A stretch of DNA of 64,000 nt, taken from positions 124,001-188,000 of the forward strand of contig CAWGKQ010000004.1 in the NCBI GenBank assembly GCA_963823245.1, in the 5' to 3' direction. The DNA is from JAWVFM01 sp963823245 (GTDB taxonomy: Bacteria > Actinomycetota > Thermoleophilia > Solirubrobacterales > 70-9). Position numbers and translations under genes: made by a program. Every line of letters starts with the position of its first letter. The stretch's first letter is position 1. This document shows, one piece after another, positions 32,776-41,162 of the stretch. Under the pieces are notes generated by a model. The model was given only the letters and a program-made list of their open reading frames with translations. It was not told where the DNA came from and did no database searches.

Positions 32776-34038
32776 TCAGACCGGAGGAAGGGGGTCGCGG
32801 GCGACCGGGCAGGTCAGTCCGTGCGGACCGCGGCCGCTGCGCGCGAGCTCCGCGCCGGCGATCGTGATCACCTCGACCCCCTCGCGACGGAGCCGCTCGG
32901 TCGTCGCCACGCTGCCTTCGTAGGCCACGACGGTCCCTGGCGCGAGCGCGAGGATCCCGTCCCCGTCATCCCAAGGTTCGCCCGGTCCACGGTCGTGCGA
33001 GCAGCCCGTCTCGAACAGCCGGAGCCGCTCGACCTCGAGCGCGCCGGCGATGGTCTCGAATGGGGCGGGCTCACGCTCGATCCTCACCCCGTCCCCATCG
33101 GGACGCAGGCTGTAGCCTGTGGGCGCGCGCCGAAGCTCCGGGCAGGCGGTGAACGCATCGCGATCGACCATCGTCAGCGCCGCGTCGAGGCGCCCGTGCC
33201 GGTGCCGCGCGCCCGTCGGCAGGGCGAGGACGAGCGACGCCGCCCCGGCCCGGAAGAGGCGACCGGCGAGGAGCTCCAGCGCCTCCGGGGTGGTCCGCTC
33301 GTTGACGCAGGCGACGACGCAGCCGTTGCCGATGACCGTCAGGTCGCGGCCGTCCAGCTGCACCGCCCCGCCCAGGCCGTCGGTCCAGACCTCGTGGTCG
33401 TGACCGGCGAATGCCGGGTGATGCCGGTAGATGGCGTCGAGGTGAACCGCCTCGCGCCTCCTGGCCGCGTCGGCCATGGCGTGCACGCTGACCCCGGCGT
33501 AGATCCAGGTCGATGTGTCGCGCGGGAAGAGCTCGTTGGGGACCGGTGCGACGGCGAACCTGTCGCCGCGGATCGCGAGGCTGCGCAGCCGCGGCGGCAG
33601 CCCCTCGTTGTCGATTCCGCCGATCAGACGTGCGCTGAGCTCCAGCGAGCTGAGCGAGCCGAGCCATTCCCTCATCGCAGGCTCGAGGCTTGAGCCGACG
33701 CTCGCGGCCGCGAGCGTTCGCGCGATCACCTCGCCGCGAGCCGTTGGGCGGTCGAGTACGTCGGCGAGGAGGTCTCTCAGGTAGAGCACCTCGACGCCGC
33801 GTCCCGTGAGGGTGTCCACGAAAGCATCGTGCTCTTCCCGCGCGCGATGAACCCACGTGACGTCGTGAAAGCGCAGCCCACCGCCGTTGGCCGGAGCCCT
33901 CTTCAGCTCCAGGCCCGGGCGGTGGACTATCGCCTGACGCAGCGGGCCGATGTCCGAGGCGACGCCGAGCGCTTGAGGCGCGCTGACGCGGGCATCCGCC
34001 GCCTCGGGTGCGGTTCGATCGAGGGAGATCGGGATCAC
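32776..34038 (-). CDS. arginine deiminase homologue lacking catalytic Cys and His (probable pseudoenzyme)
   Basis: 420 residues, full-length ADI fold: N-terminal LRQAIVHRPGLELKRA, substrate Asp174 in FPRDTSTWI, VIGNGCVVACVNERTTPEAL, AALTMVDRDAFTACPEL and the C-terminal CPVARDP. Catalytic positions differ from the family: the Glu of EGGD is Asp229 (LDGRD), the His of the usual MHLD motif is Arg283 (GRLD), and the nucleophilic Cys of the usual HCMTCP is Gly407 (HGLTCP). The two Asp anchors are kept and the frame is intact, so it looks selected but inactive as a deiminase. A regulatory or binding role is inference. GTG 34038. Confidence 0.85.
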   Translation of the reverse strand: MIPISLDRTAPEAADARVSAPQALGVASDIGPLRQAIVHRPGLELKRAPANGGGLRFHDVTWVHRAREEHDAFVDTLTGRGVEVLYLRDLLADVLDRPTARGEVIARTLAAASVGSSLEPAMREWLGSLSSLELSARLIGGIDNEGLPPRLRSLAIRGDRFAVAPVPNELFPRDTSTWIYAGVSVHAMADAARRREAVHLDAIYRHHPAFAGHDHEVWTDGLGGAVQLDGRDLTVIGNGCVVACVNERTTPEALELLAGRLFRAGAASLVLALPTGARHRHGRLDAALTMVDRDAFTACPELRRAPTGYSLRPDGDGVRIEREPAPFETIAGALEVERLRLFETGCSHDRGPGEPWDDGDGILALAPGTVVAYEGSVATTERLRREGVEVITIAGAELARSGRGPHGLTCPVARDPLPPV

Positions 34039-34117
34039 AGGCCAAGCGTCTCAGCCTTCGGTGCTCCCGGCATCCGCAGTTAGCCGCCCACGGACTCCGT
34101 ACCTGCCACGGGCGGCC

Positions 34118-35488
34118 TCAGCCGCGCCTGCGCGAGAGCTCGGTCCAGGCGGCGCGCTTGACCTCGTAGTCGGGCGGAAGGTAGAGCTCGAGGTCCTCGG
34201 CGACCTTCAGCCAGTTGAGCGCCCGTCCGAAGTCACGCTCGGCCGCGTCGATCTCGGCCGATTCGAGCGCCATCGCGACCAGGTCGTCGTGCTCGGCGGC
34301 CGGCGCGACGAAATCGGCCGTGCGCGGAGCGTCGACGTCTGTGAGCTCGGCCGGGATCCCGGTGTGGCCGCCGGCCTTGCGGGCGAGGTAGGGGGCGAGC
34401 CTCTTGCCGGCAACCTTGCTCGGCGGCCACCAGAGGATCCTTTGCGTCGCCTCCGACGAGGCGACGATCTGTTCGGCTCGCACGAAGCGTGGCCCGCTCG
34501 GCGTGATGAGGGCCCCGCGCAGGATCGGGTGGAAGGGCTCAGCCGTGTGCGGCGCGCCCGCAAGCTCGGCGATCGCGCCCGCGGCGGCGTCGGCCTGCTG
34601 GGCCGCGATCCCGCCCTGCTTGATCGGGAACCAGGTCGCGTCGCCTGCTGCGAAGACGCGCTCGAGGCCGTCGACCCCGCCATATCGGTCCACGGGTATG
34701 TACCCGTGCGGCGGGCGCTGCGGGAGGCCCGGGATCTCGGGTACCTCCGGCACCGGGAGGGAGACCACGAGGTCGCACTGAATTCGGGAGCCGTCCTCCA
34801 GGTCGAGGGCGCCGTCGGCGAACCGCTTCGGGACTCGGTTCGGCTCGAACGCGATTCCGGCGTCGGCGAGCAGCGAGGCGACCGCCCTGCTGGCGCGGGC
34901 GCCGAATATCGCGAGCGGTCGCTCCTCCGCGCTCACCATCCGCACCTCGAGGTCCGCCGAGTGCGCGGCGGCGTCCGCGGCGGTCAGAAGCGCAAGCTCG
35001 TAGAGCGCCAGCGACCACCAAGCGCCGTTCGGCACCGCGAAGACCACCGTCTGGGGCGGATCCCCTTCGACCGCGACGATGCGGTCCCGGAGCTCGTCGA
35101 CTTGCTCGAACCCGCTGAAGCTGATCGCCCCGGGCACCGCCACCGCCGGACGGGCGCCGATTGCGACGAGCAGGGCGTCGTAGGGCACCTCGGTGTCCGC
35201 GTCGGTGATGACCACGCGCCGCTCGTCGTCCACCGCGGCGAGCGTCGCGCGGCGGTGGAGGGCGTCGCTGTCCCGGGCGATCTCGTCGAGCGGGAACCGC
35301 GTCGGATTCGCGAGGCCGAAGGGCATCGCGACAGAGAGCTGGCGGTAGCGAAAGTCGTTCTCGGGGGTCATGAGGGTCGTCTCGACGCGATCGCCCGCGA
35401 TGTCGCGGAGCGCAAGGAGCCCCTCGAGCCCGGCGACCCCGCCGCCGGCGATCACCACTCGGAACCTGTCGTCTCCGCTTCCACTCAC
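34118..35488 (-). CDS. NDH-2/SQR-like FAD-dependent oxidoreductase
   Basis: 456 residues. FAD motif RVVIAGGGVAGLEGLLAL, NAD-like region around TVVFAVPNGAWWSLALYELALL, second FAD motif VFAAGDATWFPIKQGGIAAQQ. This is the layout of type II NADH dehydrogenases and sulfide:quinone reductases. I see no SQR cysteine pair, so NAD(P)H or another donor is more likely. Quinone is the expected acceptor. GTG 35488. A second relative lies at 55386-56648. Confidence 0.8.
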   Translation of the reverse strand: MSGSGDDRFRVVIAGGGVAGLEGLLALRDIAGDRVETTLMTPENDFRYRQLSVAMPFGLANPTRFPLDEIARDSDALHRRATLAAVDDERRVVITDADTEVPYDALLVAIGARPAVAVPGAISFSGFEQVDELRDRIVAVEGDPPQTVVFAVPNGAWWSLALYELALLTAADAAAHSADLEVRMVSAEERPLAIFGARASRAVASLLADAGIAFEPNRVPKRFADGALDLEDGSRIQCDLVVSLPVPEVPEIPGLPQRPPHGYIPVDRYGGVDGLERVFAAGDATWFPIKQGGIAAQQADAAAGAIAELAGAPHTAEPFHPILRGALITPSGPRFVRAEQIVASSEATQRILWWPPSKVAGKRLAPYLARKAGGHTGIPAELTDVDAPRTADFVAPAAEHDDLVAMALESAEIDAAERDFGRALNWLKVAEDLELYLPPDYEVKRAAWTELSRRRG

Positions 35489-35544
35489 GCCCGGAACCTA
35501 TCGGCGCGGCGCACGGTGGCCATCGGCGACGACTGCCGATCGAC

Positions 35545-35560
35545 CTGCGGGAAACCCGCG
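35545..35560 (+). promoter_or_regulatory. candidate dyad operator
   Basis: CTGCGGGAAACCCGCG: half-sites CTGCGG and CCCGCG around four bases. Its end is 61 bases before the ATG of the CBS gene at 35621, matching the layout at 24981 and 36864. Confidence 0.5.
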
Positions 35561-35620
35561 GGGTCGCGAGCCCTTTTTGCGGATGCGACGCCGGCCTTCG
35601 GCTCCTAGCCTCTGGTCGCA

Positions 35621-36055
35621 ATGGTCCCCGGCGACCGCAACGACCCCGGCGCGACCGGCGCCACTTCGCTTGATCGGATTTCCGTCGGGGACGTGATGCG
35701 CCACGGCACGCTGACCTGCCAGGCCGAGACGCCGCTTCGCACCGTGGCCGGGATGATGGCCGAGCACCGGGTCCATTCCGTTGTCGTCACGGATCTGGAC
35801 GGCGTCAGCGAGCGGCCGTGGGGGATCGTCACGAGCTCCGATCTGCTGCGAGCGGCGGGCGGGGACATGACGGCGCTGACCGCCGGCGTGACCGCCGCCA
35901 CCGAGTTGCTCACCGTCCCGCGGAGCTTCACGGTCGAAGAGGCGGCTCGCCTGATGGCCGAGCACGACGTCGACCACGTCGTCGTCGTCCAGGGTGACAA
36001 GCCCACGGGCGTGCTCTCCTCGCTCGACGTCGCTCGCGTCCTCTACGAGACGTAG
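35621..36055 (+). CDS. CBS-domain protein
   Basis: 144 residues, two CBS repeats (VGDVMRHGTLTCQAETPLRTVAGM and TAATELLTVPRSFTVEEAARLM, each ending with an S-S/LD motif, GIVTSSDLLRAAG and GVLSSLDVARVLYET). Closely similar in plan to the CBS protein at 24517-24948. Ligand likely an adenine nucleotide. Preceded by a 130-base spacer carrying the dyad; convergent with the ZIP gene. Confidence 0.88.
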   Translation: MVPGDRNDPGATGATSLDRISVGDVMRHGTLTCQAETPLRTVAGMMAEHRVHSVVVTDLDGVSERPWGIVTSSDLLRAAGGDMTALTAGVTAATELLTVPRSFTVEEAARLMAEHDVDHVVVVQGDKPTGVLSSLDVARVLYET

Positions 36056-36065
36056 GTCCCCAAGA

Positions 36066-36821
36066 TCAAACACCGAGGACGACGCTGAACGCGGCCATGG
36101 CCGCGGCGCCGACCGCCGTCCCGGCAGCTGCCCGGAGGCCGCCGCCCCCTCGCGCCGCCCGCGGCAGCATCTCCGTCGCGACGAGCGCCAGCATCGCGGC
36201 GCCGGCGAAGCCGAACGAGAACGGCAGCAGCGCCTTCACCTCCGCAACGAGCAGGTAGGAGAGCGGTGCCGCCACCGGCTGCGGGAGGCTCGTGCCGACG
36301 GCGGCCCAGAACTGGCGCCGCCGGCCGACGCCGGCCGCTGCGAGCGGTATGGCCACCGCGGTCCCCTCGGGCACGTTCTGGATCGCGATCGCGAGGATCA
36401 CGAACAGGCCGAGGCCCGCCTCGGGCGACGCGTAGGCGGTCCCCATCGCCATGCCCTCGGGCAGGCTGTGCACCAGGAGGACACCGAAGACGAGAAGGCC
36501 GGTTGCGCCACCCGCGCCGGCGGCGAGGCCGCGTCCCGCCGCGGTGCGCTCAATCAGGCGCCGCGCGGCGAACAGGAACAGGCAGCCCACGACCGCGCCC
36601 GCCAGGACCGAGGTGGCCGGCCCCTGCTCGAAGCCGGGAGCAAGCAGCCCCGCGATCGCGGCGACGGACATCACCCCCGAGGCGATGCCGAGCAGGAACG
36701 CTTCGAACTCGGCCACGCCGCCCCGGAGCACCCATACGGGCAAGACGCCGAGCCCGGTGGCGAACGCGGTAGCCGCCCCGATCGCGGTAAGCAGGAGGAC
36801 GTCTAGCGCGACCGAGCTCAT
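36066..36821 (-). CDS. ZIP-family metal transporter
   Basis: 251 residues, about eight helices. Metal-binding motifs VHSLPEGMAMG in helix 4 and AIQNVPEGTAVAIPLA in helix 5 are diagnostic. Transports divalent metal (zinc or related) across the cytoplasmic membrane. Helix 1 and the long Ala/Gly segments are typical of ZupT-like actinobacterial members. ATG 36821. Divergent from the acyltransferase. Confidence 0.9.
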   Translation of the reverse strand: MSSVALDVLLLTAIGAATAFATGLGVLPVWVLRGGVAEFEAFLLGIASGVMSVAAIAGLLAPGFEQGPATSVLAGAVVGCLFLFAARRLIERTAAGRGLAAGAGGATGLLVFGVLLVHSLPEGMAMGTAYASPEAGLGLFVILAIAIQNVPEGTAVAIPLAAAGVGRRRQFWAAVGTSLPQPVAAPLSYLLVAEVKALLPFSFGFAGAAMLALVATEMLPRAARGGGGLRAAAGTAVGAAAMAAFSVVLGV

Positions 36822-36863
36822 AGCGGGGTGCCGCCGAGGCTGTCACAGCAGGGGCCGCCGAGA

Positions 36864-36879
36864 CTGCGGCTTGTCCGCA
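36864..36879 (+). promoter_or_regulatory. candidate dyad operator in a divergent promoter region
   Basis: CTGCGGCTTGTCCGCA: half-sites CTGCGG and TCCGCA around four bases, a near-perfect palindrome. Ends 59 bases before ATG 36938 and starts 43 bases before the ZIP start at 36821. Confidence 0.5.
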
Positions 36880-36937
36880 GGGCCGCCCGGACCTTACCCC
36901 GATGCGGCTCGACACCGGCGCTCATACCTTTGGGCTT

Positions 36938-38452
36938 ATGGACGATCACTTGAGTGCGCTCGACGCGACCTTCCTCGAGCTCGAGGAGGCGGACGAGAGC
37001 GCTCACATGCACATCGGCGGCGTCATGATCTTCGAGCCCTGGGACGGCGGCGGCGCGCCGCCGCTGGCTCTGATCAGGGACGAGATCGGCGCGCGCGCCG
37101 TCGACCTTCCGCGCTACCGCCAGCGCCTCTCGAGCCCGAGGACCGGCGGCCTGCAGTGGCCGCGATGGGTCGACGACGAGCGCTACGACGTCGCCCACCA
37201 CGTCTTCAGCGCGGCGCTTCCCGGCCCGGCCGACCAGGAGCGCTTGGTCCACTGGGCTGGGGCCTACTACTCGCAGCGCCTCGACCGCAGCCGCCCGCTG
37301 TGGGAGGTCGCCGTGCTCGACCTCGCTGACGGCACCTGGGCGATGGCCACCAAGACGCACCACTGCCTCGTCGACGGCGTGGGCTCGGTGGACGTGGCAC
37401 AAACCCTCCTCGACTCGGCTTCGCACGCGCAATCGCGACGGGCCGACCGGCCCCCGAACGGTGCTGCCCGGCGCTCGCGTGAGGACTCTTCTCTGCCGCC
37501 GGTCATCCGCGTTGTGGCCCGATCCGCCGGCGCGGCGCTCGAGAAGACGGGGGCCGCGGTCCACGCCGTCGGGAGCGGCCTTCGCGCGGCGGCGGGAGCG
37601 ATCGAGGCCCCGGTGCGGCACCCCCGCAGGGCGCTCGACGCGGTGACGCGAGCCAGGGCGATGATGGAGCTGCTCGCCAAGGACGAGCTCGTGGCTGCGC
37701 CCAGCACCAGCCTCAACCAGCCGATCGGCGGTCACCGCCGCCTTCAGGTCCGCGCCGTGCCCGTGGATCGCCTGAAGGAGATCAAGCGCGCGTTGGGCGG
37801 GACGCTCAACGACGTCGTCCTGACCGCCACGACCGCCGGCCTCCACGATCTGCTGCGGGGCCGCGGGGAGGAGCTGCCGGCGGAGGGGTTGCGGGCGATG
37901 GTTCCCGTCAACATCAGGACGGCCGCCGACAGTCTCTCCCTCGGCAACCGGATCACGTCGCTGTTCGTCCACCTGCCGGTCGACGAGGTCGACCCCCTCA
38001 CGCGGTACCGGCGCCAGATGGAGGAGGCGGAGACCCTCAAGGCCGGGACCCAGGCAACGGGGTCGCTCGCGATGGTCGACCTCGCCGGGCGCGCGCCGCC
38101 CGTCCTGCACAGCTTCCTCGCCCAAGCGCTCTTCGCCACGCGCCTCTTCAACGTCACGATCACCAACGTGCCCGGCCCGCAGCATCCGCTCCACGCGTTC
38201 GGCTCGCGCATGACCGCGGTCTGGCCCATCGTCCCCCTCGCGGCATGCCACGCGGTCGGGGTGGCCGCCTTCAGCTACGACGGGATGCTGTTCCTGTGCA
38301 TCAATGCCGACCACGACTCGACCGAGGACCTCTCGGTGCTGGCCGACGGGATCATCAACGCGATCGACGAGCTGCACGATCTCGCACGATCTTCGCCCAG
38401 TCGACGCGGAAGAGCACCACGAGCCCGGCGAGCGCAAGCAGCTGCGCGATGA
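36938..38452 (+). CDS. WS/DGAT-family O-acyltransferase (Tgs-like)
   Basis: 504 residues. DDHLSALDATFLELEE at the start, catalytic KTHHCLVDGVGSVDV (HHxxxDG), and NVPGPQHPLHAFGS near the C-terminus are family signatures. Forms wax esters or triacylglycerol from acyl-CoA, storing carbon during growth arrest. Tgs1 (Rv3130c) in M. tuberculosis is DosR-induced. ATG 36938 is chosen over an in-frame ATG at 36902. The C-terminal tail is basic and overlaps the convergent membrane-protein gene by about 98 bases. Confidence 0.9.
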   Translation: MDDHLSALDATFLELEEADESAHMHIGGVMIFEPWDGGGAPPLALIRDEIGARAVDLPRYRQRLSSPRTGGLQWPRWVDDERYDVAHHVFSAALPGPADQERLVHWAGAYYSQRLDRSRPLWEVAVLDLADGTWAMATKTHHCLVDGVGSVDVAQTLLDSASHAQSRRADRPPNGAARRSREDSSLPPVIRVVARSAGAALEKTGAAVHAVGSGLRAAAGAIEAPVRHPRRALDAVTRARAMMELLAKDELVAAPSTSLNQPIGGHRRLQVRAVPVDRLKEIKRALGGTLNDVVLTATTAGLHDLLRGRGEELPAEGLRAMVPVNIRTAADSLSLGNRITSLFVHLPVDEVDPLTRYRRQMEEAETLKAGTQATGSLAMVDLAGRAPPVLHSFLAQALFATRLFNVTITNVPGPQHPLHAFGSRMTAVWPIVPLAACHAVGVAAFSYDGMLFLCINADHDSTEDLSVLADGIINAIDELHDLARSSPSRRGRAPRARRAQAAAR

Positions 38453-38936
38453 TCCCGACGGGGGAGACCAGTGTCGCAGTGATCGCCTCGCCGGCGGTGT
38501 CCTTCACCGCGCCGGCGGCCGTCACGTAGAGGGTGTACGAGACCACCCGGCCGACGAAGAACGCTGCCGTCAACTGGAGCAGCGGAAAATCCATCACCCC
38601 GGCGGCGATGAAGAGTTGAGCGCTCGGGACGGGCGCCAGCGCGAAGAGGCCGAGCGCGGCCAGCGTCTTGCCCCGGCCGCGCCTCAGCACGTCGGCTGCC
38701 GCGTCCAGGCTCGCGCGGCGCTCGGCGGAGAAGCGCGGGCGCAGGGCGCGGGCGCCCTCCGCGAGCACGAACCGGCCGCACGCCGCGCCGACGGCACCGG
38801 CGGCCACGAGAGGCGCGGTCGAGACGTCGAACGACAGCGTCAGGGCGACGAGCACGAGCGCCGTCGGCGGGCCGAATGCCGGCAGCAGGTTGAGGGCGAA
38901 GACGATGCCGGCAATCGCCAGGTAGTCGAGGACCAC
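38355..38936 (-). CDS. VTT/SNARE-associated-like (DedA-type) membrane protein
   Basis: About 193 residues with several helices: YLAIAGIVFALNLLPAFGPPTALVLVAL, APLVAAGAVGAACGRFVLA, LGLFALAPVPSAQLFIAAGVM and GIIAQLLALAGLVVLF. The LAPVPSAQLFIAAG and VGRVVSYTLYV stretches resemble VTT-domain proteins. Function in envelope lipid handling is likely but unproven. GTG 38936 is the preferred start; ATG 38993 would also be open. Confidence 0.7.
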   Translation of the reverse strand: MVLDYLAIAGIVFALNLLPAFGPPTALVLVALTLSFDVSTAPLVAAGAVGAACGRFVLAEGARALRPRFSAERRASLDAAADVLRRGRGKTLAALGLFALAPVPSAQLFIAAGVMDFPLLQLTAAFFVGRVVSYTLYVTAAGAVKDTAGEAITATLVSPVGIIAQLLALAGLVVLFRVDWAKIVRDRAARRSR

Positions 38937-39019
38937 GGCCGTCGAAGGGGACCATACGCAAAGGACATGCCCGCCGCCGGCGGCCGCCGCCACTCCTCAG
39001 GCCTACCATCCGGCGCCGA

Positions 39020-39694
39020 ATGAAGATCTTGGTGGTCGAGGACGAAGAGGGCATTGCGGACTTCGTTCGCCGCGGGCTCGAGGCCGAGGGCCACGAGGTG
39101 ACCTGCGCCTTCGACGGCGTCGAGGGCGAGGTGCAGGCGTTGAGCGGCGAGTTCGACCTCGTCGTGCTCGACCAGATGCTGCCGGGGCGCGACGGGCTGG
39201 CCGTACTGAGCGCGATTCGCAACGTGCTCCCGGGACTCCCGGTGATCCTGTTGACGGCGCGAGGGGACATCTCGGACCGCGTCGCGGGCCTCGACGCCGG
39301 CGCCGTCGACTACATGACCAAGCCGTTCTCCTTCGATGAGCTCGCGGCGCGCGTGCGGGCGCACCTGCGCAAGCCGGAGACAGCCCGCCCGACGCGCCTC
39401 GAGACCGGTGACCTGATGTTGGACCTCATCCGCAGGCGAGTGAGCCGTGACGGAACCGAGGTCACCCTCTCGTCGCGTGAATTCGAGCTCCTCGCGTTCC
39501 TGGTCCGCCACGCCGACCGCGTCGTCTCCCGTGACGAGCTCCTGAGCACGGTTTGGGGCTATGACCACGACCCCGGCACCAACGTCGTCGGCGTCTACAT
39601 CGGCTACCTGCGCCGCAAGCTGGCGCTGCCGGGCCTTCCGGACCCGATCGAGACGGTGCGCGGCGCGGGTTACCGCCTCCGGGCCCGTGGTTGA
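39020..39694 (+). CDS. OmpR-family response regulator
   Basis: 224 residues. Receiver MKILVVEDEEGIADFVRRGLEAEG, Asp in LVVLDQMLPGRDG, Lys in YMTKPFSFDEL. Winged helix ending VVGVYIGYLRRKL and TVRGAGYRLRA. ATG 39020. Its stop overlaps the kinase start by eight bases, so the two form a two-component pair. Target genes unknown; 11-base repeats upstream of 9241-9519 fit this regulator class. Confidence 0.93.
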   Translation: MKILVVEDEEGIADFVRRGLEAEGHEVTCAFDGVEGEVQALSGEFDLVVLDQMLPGRDGLAVLSAIRNVLPGLPVILLTARGDISDRVAGLDAGAVDYMTKPFSFDELAARVRAHLRKPETARPTRLETGDLMLDLIRRRVSRDGTEVTLSSREFELLAFLVRHADRVVSRDELLSTVWGYDHDPGTNVVGVYIGYLRRKLALPGLPDPIETVRGAGYRLRARG

Positions 39695-41147
39695 GCGACT
39701 GCGCGCGACGGGGCTGCGCACGCGGCTCGCGGTCACGATCGCGGCGATCATCGTGGTCGCCGCGGGCGCGACCTACGTCGCGGTCTACCGCGGCACGGGC
39801 GCCCAGGTGCGAAGCCAGATCGAGCGCGATCTCGCGAGTGAGTCGACGTCGCTCGAGGCTCAGCTCGCGGGGCCGCCGGCCGGTCCGCGCGCGACGCTGC
39901 GGCGCGCCGAGCGCTCGATCGCGGCTGCGCCCGGGTTCGGGCCGGCCTCGCGCCTCCTCGTCGTCCAGGTCCCGGGCGCCGGCGTGGCAACGAACGAGCC
40001 GGAGCTGCTCGGGCTGAGCGGGCTCGGACGCGGCGACGAGACCGCCGCGGACCGCAGGCGCGAGCGCGGCGAGGGCATCGCGATCCGCTCGGCGCCGATC
40101 GGACTCAGCGCCGTGACCCTCGAGGACGCCGGCGACGTGCAGCTGCTCAAGCGCCCGCGGACCGGGCCCGGAGCGGCGGCGGCGATCACCGTCGGTCAGC
40201 CGCTGGCACCCGTCGACCGGGCGCAGGACGGGGTCTCGAAGACCTTCCTCATCGCCGGTTCGCTGACTCTCTTGGTGACGCTGGTCGTCGCCTTCGTGGC
40301 GGCGGCCTGGACCGCTGCGCCGTTGCGGCGGATGGCGACGACCGCCGGGGCGGTCGATGCCGGCGACCTGACGCACCGAATGGAGGAGACCGGCCCCCGC
40401 GAGGTCCGAAGCCTCGCCGAGTCCTTCAACCACATGCTCGACCGGCTCGATGAGGCGTTCGCCCGTCAGCGCGCTTTCGCCTCCGATGCCTCGCACGAGC
40501 TTCGCACGCCACTCACGGCCATCCGCGGCCAGATCGAGGTGCTCGCGCTGTCCCCCGATCCCTCGCGCGCGGACATCGAGGCGACGGAGGCGCGAATCAC
40601 CGCCGAGATCTCCCGGATGGACCGCCTGGTCGACGACCTCCTGCTGCTCGCACGGAGCGACGAGGGCGGTGCCCACCGCGTCGAGACCATCGATCCGGGC
40701 AAGCTCATCCACGAGGCGGCCGAGGGTGTGGCGGCCGGGGACCGCGAGGTGAGGATCGGGGCCGTGCCCGCCGGGAGCCTCCGCGGCGACCCAGACCGGC
40801 TCGCGCAGGTGATCCGAAACCTGGTGCGGAACGCCGTCGAGCACACGGACGAGGGCGGCGTGGTCGACGTCTCCAGCTTCGCGCTCGACGGCAACCTTCG
40901 CGTCACCGTCGACGACGACGGTCCGGGGATCCCCGTGGCCGAGCGGGAGCTCGTCTTCGAGCGGTTCCATCGAACCGACGCGTCCCGGGGCCGCCGCTCG
41001 GGGGGCAGCGGCCTGGGCCTGGCCATCGCGAAGGCCATCGTCGACGCTCACGGCGGGCGGATCTGGGTCGGCGCCTCGCCGGCGGGAGGCGCGAGGGTCG
41101 CATTCGACGTCCCCGGGTTCACGAGCGCCCGGCGCGGTTCGCCGTAG
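39687..41147 (+). CDS. sensor histidine kinase
   Basis: 486 residues. Helix 1 (RLAVTIAAIIVVAAGATYVAVY), an external domain of about 170 residues, helix 2 (FLIAGSLTLLVTLVVAFVAAAW), HAMP, H-box ASDASHELRTPLTAIRGQIEV, N-box NLVRNAVEH, G1 VDDDGPGIP and G2 GGSGLGLAIAKAIV. GTG 39687, overlapping the regulator. The sensor domain has no recognisable ligand motif. Confidence 0.92.
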   Translation: MVERLRATGLRTRLAVTIAAIIVVAAGATYVAVYRGTGAQVRSQIERDLASESTSLEAQLAGPPAGPRATLRRAERSIAAAPGFGPASRLLVVQVPGAGVATNEPELLGLSGLGRGDETAADRRRERGEGIAIRSAPIGLSAVTLEDAGDVQLLKRPRTGPGAAAAITVGQPLAPVDRAQDGVSKTFLIAGSLTLLVTLVVAFVAAAWTAAPLRRMATTAGAVDAGDLTHRMEETGPREVRSLAESFNHMLDRLDEAFARQRAFASDASHELRTPLTAIRGQIEVLALSPDPSRADIEATEARITAEISRMDRLVDDLLLLARSDEGGAHRVETIDPGKLIHEAAEGVAAGDREVRIGAVPAGSLRGDPDRLAQVIRNLVRNAVEHTDEGGVVDVSSFALDGNLRVTVDDDGPGIPVAERELVFERFHRTDASRGRRSGGSGLGLAIAKAIVDAHGGRIWVGASPAGGARVAFDVPGFTSARRGSP

Positions 41148-41162
41148 CATGCCCGGCGCGTC

